DNA of 64,000 bases from positions 124,001-188,000 of the forward strand of contig NZ_BMXI01000011.1 in NCBI RefSeq assembly GCF_014651675.1, read 5' to 3'. The notes beneath the pieces are model-generated. The model was not told where the DNA came from. It searched no databases and saw only the letters and a list, made by a program, of their open reading frames with translations. Position numbers and translations under genes: made by a program. How positions within the stretch are numbered: position 1 is the stretch's first letter; each line of letters starts with the position of its first letter. Source of the DNA: Roseibacillus persicicus (GTDB lineage Bacteria; Verrucomicrobiota; Verrucomicrobiia; Verrucomicrobiales; Akkermansiaceae). This document shows, one piece after another, positions 9,046 through 17,208 of this stretch.

Positions 9046-9255
9046 ATGAATCTCACCCTTGCCTGCACTACTTGCGCAAAAGCGTTTCATGCAGCCGGCG
9101 GCAACGCGGCTGGCCTCGCGATTCTTTTTCTTCTCGTGGTGATCGTCGCGGTTCTGGCTATGGTCGGTTTTATCATGGTTCGGATGGCCCGTCGCGAGCA
9201 GGACAACCTTGATCCGCGCTACAAGGACGATTTCAACCCTCAAAGCTCTCACTAA
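9046..9255 (+). CDS. Small membrane protein with N-terminal CTTC motif
   Basis: A 69-residue protein. I chose the ATG at 9046, just after the previous stop, because the longer in-frame version (from 8974) would overlap the preceding gene. The N-terminus has CTTC (residues 7-10), then one strong helix (about 23-46) and a charged tail. The CxxC placed just outside the membrane could be redox-active or metal-binding, for example in CuA assembly, but that is conjecture. It lies 3 bp before coxB. Confidence 0.6.
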   Translation: MNLTLACTTCAKAFHAAGGNAAGLAILFLLVVIVAVLAMVGFIMVRMARREQDNLDPRYKDDFNPQSSH

Positions 9256-9258
9256 ATT

Positions 9259-10047
9259 ATGAACGAACTTCTCGGAGTAACCGAAAACTTTTCCGAACAC
9301 GGTGGCGGTGTCGATCACATGATCGCGGTCGTCCATTGGTTCATGCTGATCCTATTCATTGGCTGGACAATCTTCTTCCTTTACTGCTGTTGGCGTTTCA
9401 ACGCCCGCCGTAATCCGAAGGCTGATTACACCGGCGTGAAGAATCACGTTTCCACGCACCTCGAGGTAGGAGTGGTGATTATTGAAGCGGTGCTGCTGCT
9501 TGGCTTTGCATTTCCTCTCTGGCGCGAGCGGACTGACAAGTTCGAAGACATTCAAAAGCAAGATCCAGTTCGAGTTCGTGCGATTGGATATCAGTTTGCT
9601 TGGAATTATCATTATCCTGGTGAGGATGGTAAGTTTGGTCGTATTGACCGTCATTTGGCCTCCAATGTGGGGGACCCTTGCATTGACCCGGACGATCCGA
9701 ATGGTTGGGACGACTTCACCGCTTCCACACTGAAGGTTCCTGTCAATAAGCCAACAATCGTGATGGTGACTGCTACAGATGTGATTCACAACTACGCGAT
9801 CGTTCCAATGCGTGTTCAGCAAGACGCTATTCCCGGGCAGGATATTCCGATGTGGTTTACTCCTACGGAAACTCTCGAAACCTATGTTGTTTGCGCCCAG
9901 CTTTGTGGCGACCAGCATGGAAACATGCGCGGGCTGATGGAGGTTGTGAAGCAGGGGTCTTTCGACACTTGGGCTGCGGAGCAGTCTGCTGCTTCCCTCA
10001 AGCGGAACTCCAAGACCGAGGGTACGACTGAGGTTGCAGTCAACTAG
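9259..10047 (+). CDS. coxB: Cytochrome c oxidase subunit II (CuA subunit)
   Basis: Electron-entry subunit of the aa3 oxidase. Two N-terminal membrane helices are followed by a periplasmic cupredoxin domain. The aromatic electron-entry patch reads QFAWNYHYP, the first CuA His lies in TDVIHNYAI, and the remaining ligands are in CAQLCGDQHGNMRG (Cys, Cys, His, Met). The Glu usually found between the cysteines is Gln; that position uses its backbone carbonyl, so CuA should still form. There is no fused cytochrome c domain, so the separate cytochromes upstream are the likely donors. It is the last gene of the operon, which is unusual because coxB normally precedes coxA. Confidence 0.96.
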   Translation: MNELLGVTENFSEHGGGVDHMIAVVHWFMLILFIGWTIFFLYCCWRFNARRNPKADYTGVKNHVSTHLEVGVVIIEAVLLLGFAFPLWRERTDKFEDIQKQDPVRVRAIGYQFAWNYHYPGEDGKFGRIDRHLASNVGDPCIDPDDPNGWDDFTASTLKVPVNKPTIVMVTATDVIHNYAIVPMRVQQDAIPGQDIPMWFTPTETLETYVVCAQLCGDQHGNMRGLMEVVKQGSFDTWAAEQSAASLKRNSKTEGTTEVAVN

Positions 10048-10078
10048 AGCGACCGACAAAAGTTTAGCAGATTTCGAA

Positions 10079-10106
10079 AGGGCTCCTCTCAGGAGCTCTT
10101 TTTCTT
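10079..10106 (+). terminator. Rho-independent terminator of the respiratory operon
   Basis: The stem GGCTCCT / AGGAGCT with a CTC loop is followed by TTTTTCTTTT, 32 bp after the coxB stop. It closes the + strand operon ahead of the convergent radC gene. Confidence 0.85.
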
Positions 10107-10122
10107 TTGGAGCGGGGGTTAG

Positions 10123-10824
10123 CTAAAGGAGTTTTCCGCTTTCCGCGTAGGAGTAGTAGGGCTGGGAGTTGGAGGATGGTCGCCCCACAATGACATGATC
10201 TGTTAGAGTGAGATCGAGAAGTTCGGCGCCTTCAGCCAATGATTTTGTAAAGCGGTCGTCAGCCCGGCTTGGGCTGGAATCACCGGAAGGGTGGTTGTGC
10301 ACGACCGCAAAGTTGTTAGACTGGTTGAGAAGAACGGGCCGAAGGACATCACGAATCAGAGCGACCGTTTGATTGCTACTTCCGTGGGAAACTTCCTGGA
10401 CGGTCAGGCAGCGAAGACGTGAGTCCAGTACGATGACCCGAAGTGATTCGGTGCGTAAGGACTGCATCTGGGGTGCCATGAAGTGATAGATTTTTTCCGG
10501 GCTCGTGAGCTCCACCAAATCCAGTTTGCGACGAGCCAGGCGATTCCCGAGTTCAAATGCGGCTGCGAGCTGGCAGGCCTTGGCTGGTCCGAGTCCATGT
10601 TCTTTGGCCAAAATTTGAATCTCGGTGCGAGCTAGCCCGGGGAGGCCGCCATGATTGTCCAAAAGGCGTCTTCCAATCGCAATTGCATTTTCACCGGGTA
10701 CTCCGGTGCGCAGAAAAATTGCGATGAGTTCGTCGTCCCCGAGCGACCCGGTACCGAGACGAATCATTTTCTCGCGAGGCTTTTCTCCATCGGGCAGGTC
10801 GTTAATCAACTTGCCGTTTTTCAT
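10123..10824 (-). CDS. radC: RadC-family JAB/MPN-domain protein
   Basis: A 233-residue protein with an N-terminal helix-hairpin-helix region (GLGPAKACQLAAAFELG) and a C-terminal JAB1/MPN-like metal site: HNHPSG with the downstream D (SRADDRFTK). The family is named RadC but its role in DNA repair is not established. I chose the ATG at 10824. The longer frame would start at 10884, inside the tRNA-Phe gene. No good Shine-Dalgarno is visible before the chosen start. The gene lies just 3' of tRNA-Phe on the same strand and may be read through from it. Confidence 0.92.
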   Translation of the reverse strand: MKNGKLINDLPDGEKPREKMIRLGTGSLGDDELIAIFLRTGVPGENAIAIGRRLLDNHGGLPGLARTEIQILAKEHGLGPAKACQLAAAFELGNRLARRKLDLVELTSPEKIYHFMAPQMQSLRTESLRVIVLDSRLRCLTVQEVSHGSSNQTVALIRDVLRPVLLNQSNNFAVVHNHPSGDSSPSRADDRFTKSLAEGAELLDLTLTDHVIVGRPSSNSQPYYSYAESGKLL

Positions 10825-10849
10825 GGGGAAAGGGGAGAGAGGAAAGAAG

Positions 10850-10925
10850 TGGTGGCCCGTCCCGGAATCGAACCAGGGACACAAGGATTTTCAATCCTCT
10901 GCTCTACCAACTGAGCTAACGGGCC
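10850..10925 (-). tRNA. tRNA-Phe (GAA)
   Basis: A complete cloverleaf on the minus strand. Acceptor GGCCCGT pairs with ACGGGCC; the D arm is GCTC-AGTTGGTA-GAGC; the anticodon loop TTGAAAA gives anticodon GAA; the T arm is CCTGG-TTCGATT-CCGGG. The discriminator A is followed by an encoded CCA. Total length is 76 nt including CCA. Confidence 0.98.
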
Positions 10926-11059
10926 TTCAAGTGGGGGGCGGGGATTTAGGCTGGAAGTGTGTATCTTGACAAGAGGAAAGTGATTCGAAATGCACACTTT
11001 TTTAGTCAGACGCGGACTTTGACCTTGGACCACTTCAATGTGGGGCTAGAACTAACGGT

Positions 11060-12697
11060 ATGAAGAATGCAATTTTTCCCTTAACGATTGCCGCCAGCTT
11101 GAGTCTTTCGAGCTGTTTGGAGGAAGACAGTGGTCCGAGTCAGGAAGATTATGATTACCTTCAGGATGAGCATGATTCTCTGAAGGAGGAGCTGGAGAAA
11201 GTATATCTCGAGCTCGATGACTTCGACGCCAAGATGGAGGAATTCAAGGCGGTTGAAGAAAAGGCCAAGAGCGCGGATGAGAAGGCCAAGGAATTGAAGG
11301 AGCTCCAGAAAGTGAAGGAGGAGACCGAAGAGGAGATGCGCAAATTGCGAGAAGAGTTCGAGGCCTATCAGAAGAAGTATGAGGCGAAAGTTCGCAAGGC
11401 TGGAGAAGGGGAAGAGTTTGCGACCTTGGAGGTTGGAGGACGAACGTTGAGTTCGGTGGTCATCAGCTCGGTGAGTGAGACTGCGGTGAAAGTTCGACAC
11501 GCCGATGGGTTTGCCACGTTGGATAGCGCTACGGCTCCGAACGAATGGAAAGAGCGTTTTTTTTTGCGTAGTGAACAAGAGGTTGAAGAACGAGCCCGGG
11601 AATTGGCGGCCTTCTTAAATCCTCCCGAGGAAGTCGAGGCTGTAGAGGGTGAGCCGGAGAAGAAGGTCTCTAGCTACCAACAGCGACGGCAGGAGCGCGA
11701 GCAGCAGGAAGAGGCTCTCAAGTCGCTGGGTGGTAAAGTCGAGAAGGCGATTGTTTCCATAAACGGGAGTTCAGCGCAGGGCAGCGGCTTTTTTGCACAG
11801 GACGGAATCACTACTTATCTCTATACGAGTGGGCATTTGTTAGATTCCAACGGTGACCTCAAAATCACGGACTTGAGCGGCAAAGAGTGGAAGAGCTTTG
11901 GTGAGCTGGAGGTTGCCGAGGGGACTAACATAGTGCGATTGGCGGTGACGGATCCGGTGGAAAATCTTCTTGAGCTTCGTCCTTCCGGTGACGGGCTGGG
12001 TTCCAAGACTTTAGTTGCGGCTTTTGGGCTGCAAGCCGGAGCCAATGGAGCTTCCAAGGATGACGCGCGACTCAGAGGACCACGGGATGGTCGCTACGAT
12101 GTCTCGGGTGCTCTCAAGGAGTCGGTGGGAGGACCTTTGGTAACGGCCGAGGAGGAAGTGATTGGGCTGGTGACGCAAGATGCGGCGCCGCGGAAAGATA
12201 TTTGGAGAGAGGATGCTCGTCACTCGCGGGTGATCCAATATGTTGCTCGTTTGGATGTCCCTTTGACTTGGAAAAAGATTCCGCTTGGACAATTTCTGAC
12301 GGCAACGGAATCTCTCCAGCGATTTGATCAGGTAACAAAATTGATTGCGGCGATGGGTGCCTTGGAGCCCAGCCCCGAGGGATTGAATCTCGATGTGCGA
12401 GTCGGGGGAGGAGCTACCGTTCGAACCATCTTCGAGGACAACAAGGACCTCAATGTCGTGATGCAGGTGATGAAGGTGGAAAAGGATATGGCTGGCTCGA
12501 AAATGAAGATCAGTGAGCGTGATCTGAATCGACGATTCCGTTCTTTCTACGAGACCGTGATGCGGGGAGCCGAGAATCAGGCTCTTTCGGAAGGCGACTT
12601 TTCCTCGTATCATCAGAACGAAGTCGCAATCTCTCTAGAGGCCAGAAAGGCTGCGGTGGATTCTTTGCGAAAGGCGCATTCCGCAGTGACAGAATGA
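11060..12697 (+). CDS. Lipoprotein with coiled coil and degenerate trypsin-like domain
   Basis: A 545-residue protein. A lipoprotein signal ends in LSLSSC (Cys19). Residues 28-115 form a Glu/Lys-rich coiled coil. Residues about 225-375 resemble the HtrA/trypsin fold: QGSGFFAQDG, then YTSGHLL (His259 at the catalytic His position), then GTNIVRLAV where DIALLKV is expected (Asp replaced by Asn290), and SVGGPLVTAEEEVIGLV where GNSGGPLV is expected (nucleophilic Ser replaced by Val356). Two of three catalytic residues are lost, so it is probably a scaffold or binding protein. The C-terminal 150 residues are unassigned. It overlaps the next gene by 4 bp. Confidence 0.75.
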   Translation: MKNAIFPLTIAASLSLSSCLEEDSGPSQEDYDYLQDEHDSLKEELEKVYLELDDFDAKMEEFKAVEEKAKSADEKAKELKELQKVKEETEEEMRKLREEFEAYQKKYEAKVRKAGEGEEFATLEVGGRTLSSVVISSVSETAVKVRHADGFATLDSATAPNEWKERFFLRSEQEVEERARELAAFLNPPEEVEAVEGEPEKKVSSYQQRRQEREQQEEALKSLGGKVEKAIVSINGSSAQGSGFFAQDGITTYLYTSGHLLDSNGDLKITDLSGKEWKSFGELEVAEGTNIVRLAVTDPVENLLELRPSGDGLGSKTLVAAFGLQAGANGASKDDARLRGPRDGRYDVSGALKESVGGPLVTAEEEVIGLVTQDAAPRKDIWREDARHSRVIQYVARLDVPLTWKKIPLGQFLTATESLQRFDQVTKLIAAMGALEPSPEGLNLDVRVGGGATVRTIFEDNKDLNVVMQVMKVEKDMAGSKMKISERDLNRRFRSFYETVMRGAENQALSEGDFSSYHQNEVAISLEARKAAVDSLRKAHSAVTE

Positions 12698-13905
12698 ACG
12701 CAGGTTCTTTGGCGCAAGAGTTGGAGGACTTCAAAGAATTTGGAGCTAAGACTCGCCAGCTGACCCGCGAGTTCTCGGGGGTAAGGGTGCCATACTTTGT
12801 GAACGAGTTCTGGACGTCAAAGCAGCGGGCCGCCCATTCCTTGCACGAGGTTTCGTATCGGGCCTGTTTCAAGCCCCAGTTGCCCCGCTTTTTCATCGAA
12901 CGTCTCACCCAAATTGGAGACCTTGTTTACGATCCCTTCATGGGGCGAGGCACGACCTTGTTAGAAGCCGCATTGCTAGACCGTGAGGTTGCGGGATGTG
13001 ACATCAATCCTTTGGCCCCGATCCTGTGTGGCCCTCGTTTGGAACCGCCTCTATTGGAAGAGGTAGAAGCCCGCCTCCAGCAAATCCCTTTCCAAGGGAA
13101 TGCCCTGCGAACAAAGGAAGAGCTCAACGTCTTTTTTCATCCCAAGACCTTGGCCCAGCTGAGGGATTTGCAGGATTATTTGGGTGGCAAAGGGTTGTTA
13201 TTAGATGCAGTTGATCGCTGGATCCGGATGGTCGCCACAAACCGTTTGACTGGTCATTCATCGGGATTCTTTTCGGTTTATACGCTCCCTCCAAACCAAG
13301 CGACTTCGCTGGCGGCTCAGAGGCGGATTAATGAGAAGCGCCAACAGTCACCTCCGGTCCGGGATGTCCCCGCGATTATTCTCAAGAAGAGTAAGGCTTT
13401 ACTCAAGAAGCTTGACCGTGGGGATGACGCGCTGTGGAGGAGAGGTCGGAACGCCCAGCTGATCACCGCTTCGGCTGCTGCGACTCCCACCTTGCCTGAT
13501 TCCAGCGTGGACCTTGTGGTGACCTCGCCGCCTTTTCTGGATGTGGTGGACTACAACGGGGACAACTGGCTGCGGTGCTGGTTCAATGGTTTTGACGCGG
13601 CACAGGTTCCGATTTTGAAATTGAGTAAGCCAAGTGCGTGGCAGGAAGCAATGAGCGAAGTTCTGACGGAGTTGGCGAGGGTTTTAAAGCCGGGGGGCTT
13701 CATTGCCTTTGAGGTTGGAGAGGTGCGCAAAGGGGCGATCTTGTTGGAGGAATTAGTGGTGCCGGCCGGGTTGAACGCGGGACTGCACCCCGAGCTCGTC
13801 CTCGTCAATGAGCAAGAGTTCACCAAAACGGCCAATTGTTGGGGGGTCGAAAATCTTGGCAAAGGAACCAACACCAATCGGATCGTGGTTTTTTCCAAAC
13901 CTTAG
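12694..13905 (+). CDS. DNA methyltransferase (N4/N6 family), solitary
   Basis: A 403-residue S-adenosylmethionine-dependent amino-methyltransferase. Motif I is DPFMGRGTTLLEA (from Asp80), followed by CDINPLA, which fits cofactor binding. The catalytic motif is TSPPFLDVVDY (from Thr277), and SPP followed by an aromatic is common in N4-cytosine methylases. PGGFIAFEVGEVR then follows. Motif I comes before motif IV, with a region of about 170 residues between them that could recognise the target. No restriction endonuclease or specificity subunit is adjacent, so it appears to be an orphan modification enzyme. The ATG overlaps the preceding stop by 4 bp, and the 3' end overlaps the convergent RDD gene by 4 bp. 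An RNA substrate cannot be excluded. Confidence 0.8.
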   Translation: MNAGSLAQELEDFKEFGAKTRQLTREFSGVRVPYFVNEFWTSKQRAAHSLHEVSYRACFKPQLPRFFIERLTQIGDLVYDPFMGRGTTLLEAALLDREVAGCDINPLAPILCGPRLEPPLLEEVEARLQQIPFQGNALRTKEELNVFFHPKTLAQLRDLQDYLGGKGLLLDAVDRWIRMVATNRLTGHSSGFFSVYTLPPNQATSLAAQRRINEKRQQSPPVRDVPAIILKKSKALLKKLDRGDDALWRRGRNAQLITASAAATPTLPDSSVDLVVTSPPFLDVVDYNGDNWLRCWFNGFDAAQVPILKLSKPSAWQEAMSEVLTELARVLKPGGFIAFEVGEVRKGAILLEELVVPAGLNAGLHPELVLVNEQEFTKTANCWGVENLGKGTNTNRIVVFSKP

Positions 13906-14435
13906 CCTTCGCGAATCGGGATGGGCTTGCCTTCGGCGGGATTGATTTTCGGCGAAGAGTATTCTTTGGATTTGAAAAAGACGGCAGGCTTGGACGTGTC
14001 GACGACGCGGGTGTTGGATAGGGCGTCATGAAGGCCTTCTCCGGTCGGTCCGAGAAAAGTGAAGAGTTCGAAAGGGATGAACCGGGCGAGAGTCCGGATG
14101 TTGATTTGAGCCAGGCTTGGTTTGGTTCCCTCAATGCTTTCCACGAGTGTGTTGGTGAGAATCTTTCCCAAAGTGCGCCGGGCTAGTAGTTCCATGACGA
14201 AGTAGTAGGTAAAGGCTATCAGCACTAAGGCGAGAGGGCTCCAAGTGGCAAGGAAAGCGCCACTCCAAATGGCATTGAAAGAGCTGGCGAAGAGGTGGGC
14301 TCCCACTTCCAGTCCAAGAGTCAATGCGGAGCAGACTGTGAAATCGATGAAGAAGTTGAGTAAGCGCTTCTCTCCGCTGGCTCGCGGATAGACGGGGTTG
14401 GGAATGCTGGTTGGATGGCTTCCCGACGAATTCAT
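13902..14435 (-). CDS. RDD-family membrane protein
   Basis: A 177-residue protein with the RDD-family pattern: a basic residue before the first helix (GEKRLLNFFIDFTVCSALTLG), a second helix (SPLALVLIAFTYYFVMELL) followed by RRTLGK, and a third Arg-containing amphipathic segment (INIRTLARFIPFELF). RDD proteins are small polytopic membrane proteins, some proposed to transport ions or stress solutes; the function here is unknown. I chose the ATG at 14435 over a TTG at 14441. The C-terminus overlaps the end of the convergent methyltransferase gene by 4 bp. Confidence 0.72.
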   Translation of the reverse strand: MNSSGSHPTSIPNPVYPRASGEKRLLNFFIDFTVCSALTLGLEVGAHLFASSFNAIWSGAFLATWSPLALVLIAFTYYFVMELLARRTLGKILTNTLVESIEGTKPSLAQINIRTLARFIPFELFTFLGPTGEGLHDALSNTRVVDTSKPAVFFKSKEYSSPKINPAEGKPIPIREG

Positions 14436-14533
14436 GGGCAATCGCTATGAAGGGGGACCAGTCTGGCTGGGAAAAGAAAAAATTCTGCGAATATTCTCCC
14501 TTTCCCCAGCGTCTTAGTGGAGTAGAATTTCCA

Positions 14534-15253
14534 ATGATGAACCATCTGCTAGTTTCTATCCTGCTCGGGTCGGCCGTTTTTGTCTGCTCGGAAGAGGACC
14601 GAACGACGGGAGGTGCTCGTCGTTCTCTCATCGATTCCGATCCATCGGTGGTCTATGTCGCGGACCTCTTGCCGGAGGATGAGAAGGTCGAGTTGAGGGT
14701 CACGGAGGCGACACAGGTCTACGCAACCAAGACTGGCGGGCGGAAGCTGGGACCGATCAAGGAGGGCAAGGTGACCCTCATAGGTTTCGATGAGCGGGCT
14801 TGTAAGGTTCAGGGCCAAGGTAAAACTGGTTGGGTGAAGCCCTCGGTCCTTTCGGCGGAGAACGGAAATATCCAAGAGTTGCTCAAGACCGTTTACCAGC
14901 GCGAGATGGATGTTCGGAAGCTGATCGAAGCTGGAGAAGTGGCTTTGGGGATGACCCGGGATGAAGTCTGCCGGGTATTGGGAAAGCCTACGAAGCAAAC
15001 CCTTCGCCGCACCAAGGAGGGCATCGGTGGTTCGATGGAATTCGCCGAGTATGAAGAGGTGAAGCATTATGAGCCCGTCGTGGACCCTTACACTGGAGCT
15101 GTTTATCGGCGCTACACGCATACTACCCAGGAGGAGAAAGGAAAGGTAGTGGTCGAGTTCGAGGACGGTGTCGCCTCTGCAATTGAAGAAAGTGAACAGG
15201 AAACTGGCGGGGATGTGAAGGTGGTGGTGCGGCCCGTGGTCTGGATTTGGTAA
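14534..15253 (+). CDS. Secreted SH3-like/BamE-like protein
   Basis: A 239-residue exported protein of unknown role. From the ATG at 14534 it has a normal signal peptide (MMNHLLVSILLGSAVFVCS); the longer frame from 14411 would add a hydrophilic extension and overlap the divergent gene. Residues about 55-110 look like a bacterial SH3 domain (ending in KTGWVKPSVLS). Residues about 140-170 have LGMTRDEVCRVLGKPTK, the GMT-x-x-x-V-x-x-x-LG-x-P signature of the SmpA/OmlA (BamE) fold. It probably acts in the periplasm or envelope. Confidence 0.7.
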   Translation: MMNHLLVSILLGSAVFVCSEEDRTTGGARRSLIDSDPSVVYVADLLPEDEKVELRVTEATQVYATKTGGRKLGPIKEGKVTLIGFDERACKVQGQGKTGWVKPSVLSAENGNIQELLKTVYQREMDVRKLIEAGEVALGMTRDEVCRVLGKPTKQTLRRTKEGIGGSMEFAEYEEVKHYEPVVDPYTGAVYRRYTHTTQEEKGKVVVEFEDGVASAIEESEQETGGDVKVVVRPVVWIW

Positions 15254-15317
15254 AGATTAGCTCCGTAGGTTCGACTTCCGGATTGCAAATTCGTGCCTGC
15301 TGTTGTCCTTTCGGCCA

Positions 15318-15893
15318 ATGCGCAAGAAAAGTGGTGAAGCACGGGAGAACCGTCATGTGCGGGGACGACCCGGAGGATCCGTTCGGGGAAATTCTCTGGC
15401 GGAGGAGGACCTCGTGGCCAAGGTCAGGGAAGGCTCGATCAATTTTCTGCTCATACTTGATTGTGTGCAGGATCCCCACAACCTGGGGGCAATTCTGAGA
15501 ACCGCCGATGGTGCCGGAGTGCAGGCTGTGATTGTGCCCAAGGACAAATCCGCCGGCATCACCGATACCGTCCGACGCATTTCGGTAGGGGCTGCAGACT
15601 CGGTTCCTTTTGTCCGCGTCACCAATCTTTCCCGCGCAATGAAGTCTTTGCAGGAGGCGGGGATGTGGTTGGTGGGAACAAGTGATAAGGCGGAAAAGAC
15701 TCTTTTCGAAACGGATCTGAAGGGAAGTCTGGGGTTGGTGATTGGAGCGGAGGGAGACGGGCTTCGCCGGTTGACCGAAGAGAGTTGTGATTTCCTCGTG
15801 AAGCTTCCGATGCTTGGAAAGGTTCCGTGTCTGAATGCAAGCGTTGCGACCGGAATCTGTCTCTACGAAGCGGTGAGACAACGGATGGGCTGA
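15318..15893 (+). CDS. TrmH/SpoU-family RNA 2'-O-methyltransferase (SPOUT)
   Basis: A 191-residue protein consisting of the SPOUT domain with all three motifs: DPHNLGAILRTADGAG, LGLVIGAEGDGLRRL and VPCLNASVATGICLYEA. These make the trefoil-knot cofactor site of 23S rRNA G2251-type (RlmB) and related enzymes. The N-terminal substrate-binding domain of RlmB is reduced to a short basic tail (KKSGEARENRHVRGRPGG). An upstream TTG at 15303 is possible, but the ATG at 15318 is more likely. Its TGA overlaps the ATG of the next gene (TGATG), indicating translational coupling. The exact RNA target is not predictable from sequence alone. Confidence 0.88.
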   Translation: MRKKSGEARENRHVRGRPGGSVRGNSLAEEDLVAKVREGSINFLLILDCVQDPHNLGAILRTADGAGVQAVIVPKDKSAGITDTVRRISVGAADSVPFVRVTNLSRAMKSLQEAGMWLVGTSDKAEKTLFETDLKGSLGLVIGAEGDGLRRLTEESCDFLVKLPMLGKVPCLNASVATGICLYEAVRQRMG

Positions 15894-16684
15894 TGGTGAC
15901 CTCGACTATCGCTGAGTTTTCCGAAGGGCCGCGAGAGCTGGCGCTTCCGGTGCGGATGGTTTCCGATTGGCATCTGGGTCATCCGGGGGCCGCAGTGCGG
16001 AACGTTGCCCAAGTGGAATCTGTTTTGGCTGGCGCGGGGACTCTGGTGATGGTTGGGGACGGTCGCGAAGAGTTGGTGAAAGGGTGGCGGGCGGAAGCCG
16101 ATCGTTTGTGGGATGAGCTCAGGACGGCCTGCGAGAGACAGGGTGTCGGATTGATTGCCCTCACCGGGAATCACGATCCGGATGCGTCCAGCGACGGTTG
16201 GTTGAAATTGGGACAGGGACGGATTCTGGTGACTCACGGGGATATGATTTATGAGACCTCCTCGCCTTGGAGCCGGGAGCTTTTCGATAAACGAAGGGAA
16301 GTGATGGCCCTGCTGGAAAGCCGGAAGACTGAAAGCTTGGACGAGAGGTGGGATTGTGCCCGGGAGGTCGGTCGGTTACTGAGGCCCCGGGGAAAGACTC
16401 CCGAAGGACTCGTCGGCTATTTGAAGCTCGCCTTTTGGCCTCCGGAACGGCTGGTGGAGATTGGAAAAGTTTGGACAGGCTTCGCCGCAGAGGGGAACCG
16501 TTTTCTCGAGGCTTTTGCTCCGGACTGCGAACACTTGGTGTGTGGGCATTTTCATCGCCCGGGACGATTTCACGTTGGTCATCGCACGATTTGGAACACG
16601 GGATCTCTCATGAAGATGTGCAAGGGTCTGGCCATTGACTTCGACGGGGAGTCTTTGGCTGCGCAGCGGGTGATTTTGAAATGA
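15893..16684 (+). CDS. Calcineurin-like metallophosphoesterase
   Basis: A 263-residue protein with most blocks of the two-metal phosphoesterase fold: SDWHLGH (motif I), GDGREE (motif II, usually GDxxD), TGNHD (motif III), THGD (motif IV) and CGHFHRPG (motif V). The general layout is that of UDP-2,3-diacylglucosamine pyrophosphatase-like and related enzymes, but the substrate is unknown. The second Asp of motif II is replaced (GDGRE), which may weaken one metal site. Start ATG at 15893 overlaps the previous stop. A hairpin follows the stop codon. Confidence 0.82.
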   Translation: MVTSTIAEFSEGPRELALPVRMVSDWHLGHPGAAVRNVAQVESVLAGAGTLVMVGDGREELVKGWRAEADRLWDELRTACERQGVGLIALTGNHDPDASSDGWLKLGQGRILVTHGDMIYETSSPWSRELFDKRREVMALLESRKTESLDERWDCAREVGRLLRPRGKTPEGLVGYLKLAFWPPERLVEIGKVWTGFAAEGNRFLEAFAPDCEHLVCGHFHRPGRFHVGHRTIWNTGSLMKMCKGLAIDFDGESLAAQRVILK

Positions 16685-16691
16685 AGCCAAT

Positions 16692-16747
16692 CCGGACGGG
16701 GAAGTAGCTCTGCGGTCGCCCGTCCGGCTTCGCCTTCGGGCTGTTTT
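16692..16747 (+). terminator. Probable terminator after the phosphoesterase gene
   Basis: The 9-bp inverted repeat CCGGACGGG / CCCGTCCGG (16692-16700 and 16719-16727) is followed by a GC-rich stretch that can also fold and by TTTTT at 16743. It lies just downstream of the stop at 16684. The loop is rather long (18 nt). Confidence 0.55.
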
Positions 16748-17208
16748 TGCACTTTCTTAAGAGGTCTCCAATAATCAGAATTCCCTGAATGAACTAGAGA
16801 CTCCAATAGTCATGATTTCTTGATTATTGGGCGTGACGAAGGGGGAGGTCAGGGGGGCGATTGACTTGTTAGATGGCGCGACTGCAAAATTTTTCCCGTG
16901 GTTGTCAGGATAAGCGGTTCTTCGGCTTTTCTTGTTTATGGGTGATGGGTGATAACTAGCTGTGCTGAATTAGCGAAGCTCCCTGAAAAGTTAAATGCTC
17001 CTGATTATTTGTGAGGAATAAGGAACTCGGCAAGGTTTGTCGAAATGCGGTGGGGATGGTTTTCTCTACTCATCAAAGCGACCCGTGAGGCGGTAACCTC
17101 ACGTTCTTGGTTTAGCTTTCATTATTCGGAAAATTTGTTTGGGCCGCTGGAGAAATCCAGCGGCTTTTTCCTTTTCTGCCCACTCGGTAAAGAGGATTGT
17201 CGGTCGAG
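16748..17208. other. Non-coding stretch with conserved-looking dyads; candidate small RNA or leader
   Basis: About 460 bp without a convincing gene. It contains a perfect 10-bp inverted repeat, CCAATAATCA at 16768-16777 and TGATTATTGG at 16821-16830; a 7-bp hairpin CGTGAGG / CCTCACG at 17084-17103; and a strong intrinsic terminator at 17143-17170. Local AT content is higher than in the flanking genes. The terminator has no gene upstream on the + strand within 450 bp, which suggests either a small RNA ending there or a transcription-attenuated leader for the gene starting at 17209. I could not match it to 6S RNA, tmRNA, RNase P RNA, SRP RNA or a known riboswitch by eye. Confidence 0.4.
17143..17170 (+). 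terminator. Strong intrinsic terminator without an upstream gene
   Basis: Perfect 8-bp stem GCCGCTGG / CCAGCGGC with a 6-nt loop AGAAAT, followed by TTTTTCCTTTT. It lies 39 bp before the start of the transferase-like gene, so it could be an attenuator. Confidence 0.85.

Noticed and set aside
10825-10884. Longer start for radC
   Set aside because: It would run into the 3' end of tRNA-Phe; the ATG at 10824 gives the usual protein start.
16748-17208. 6S RNA, tmRNA, RNase P RNA or SRP RNA
   Set aside because: None of the diagnostic conserved words of these RNAs was found by eye, so it is left as an unassigned candidate.
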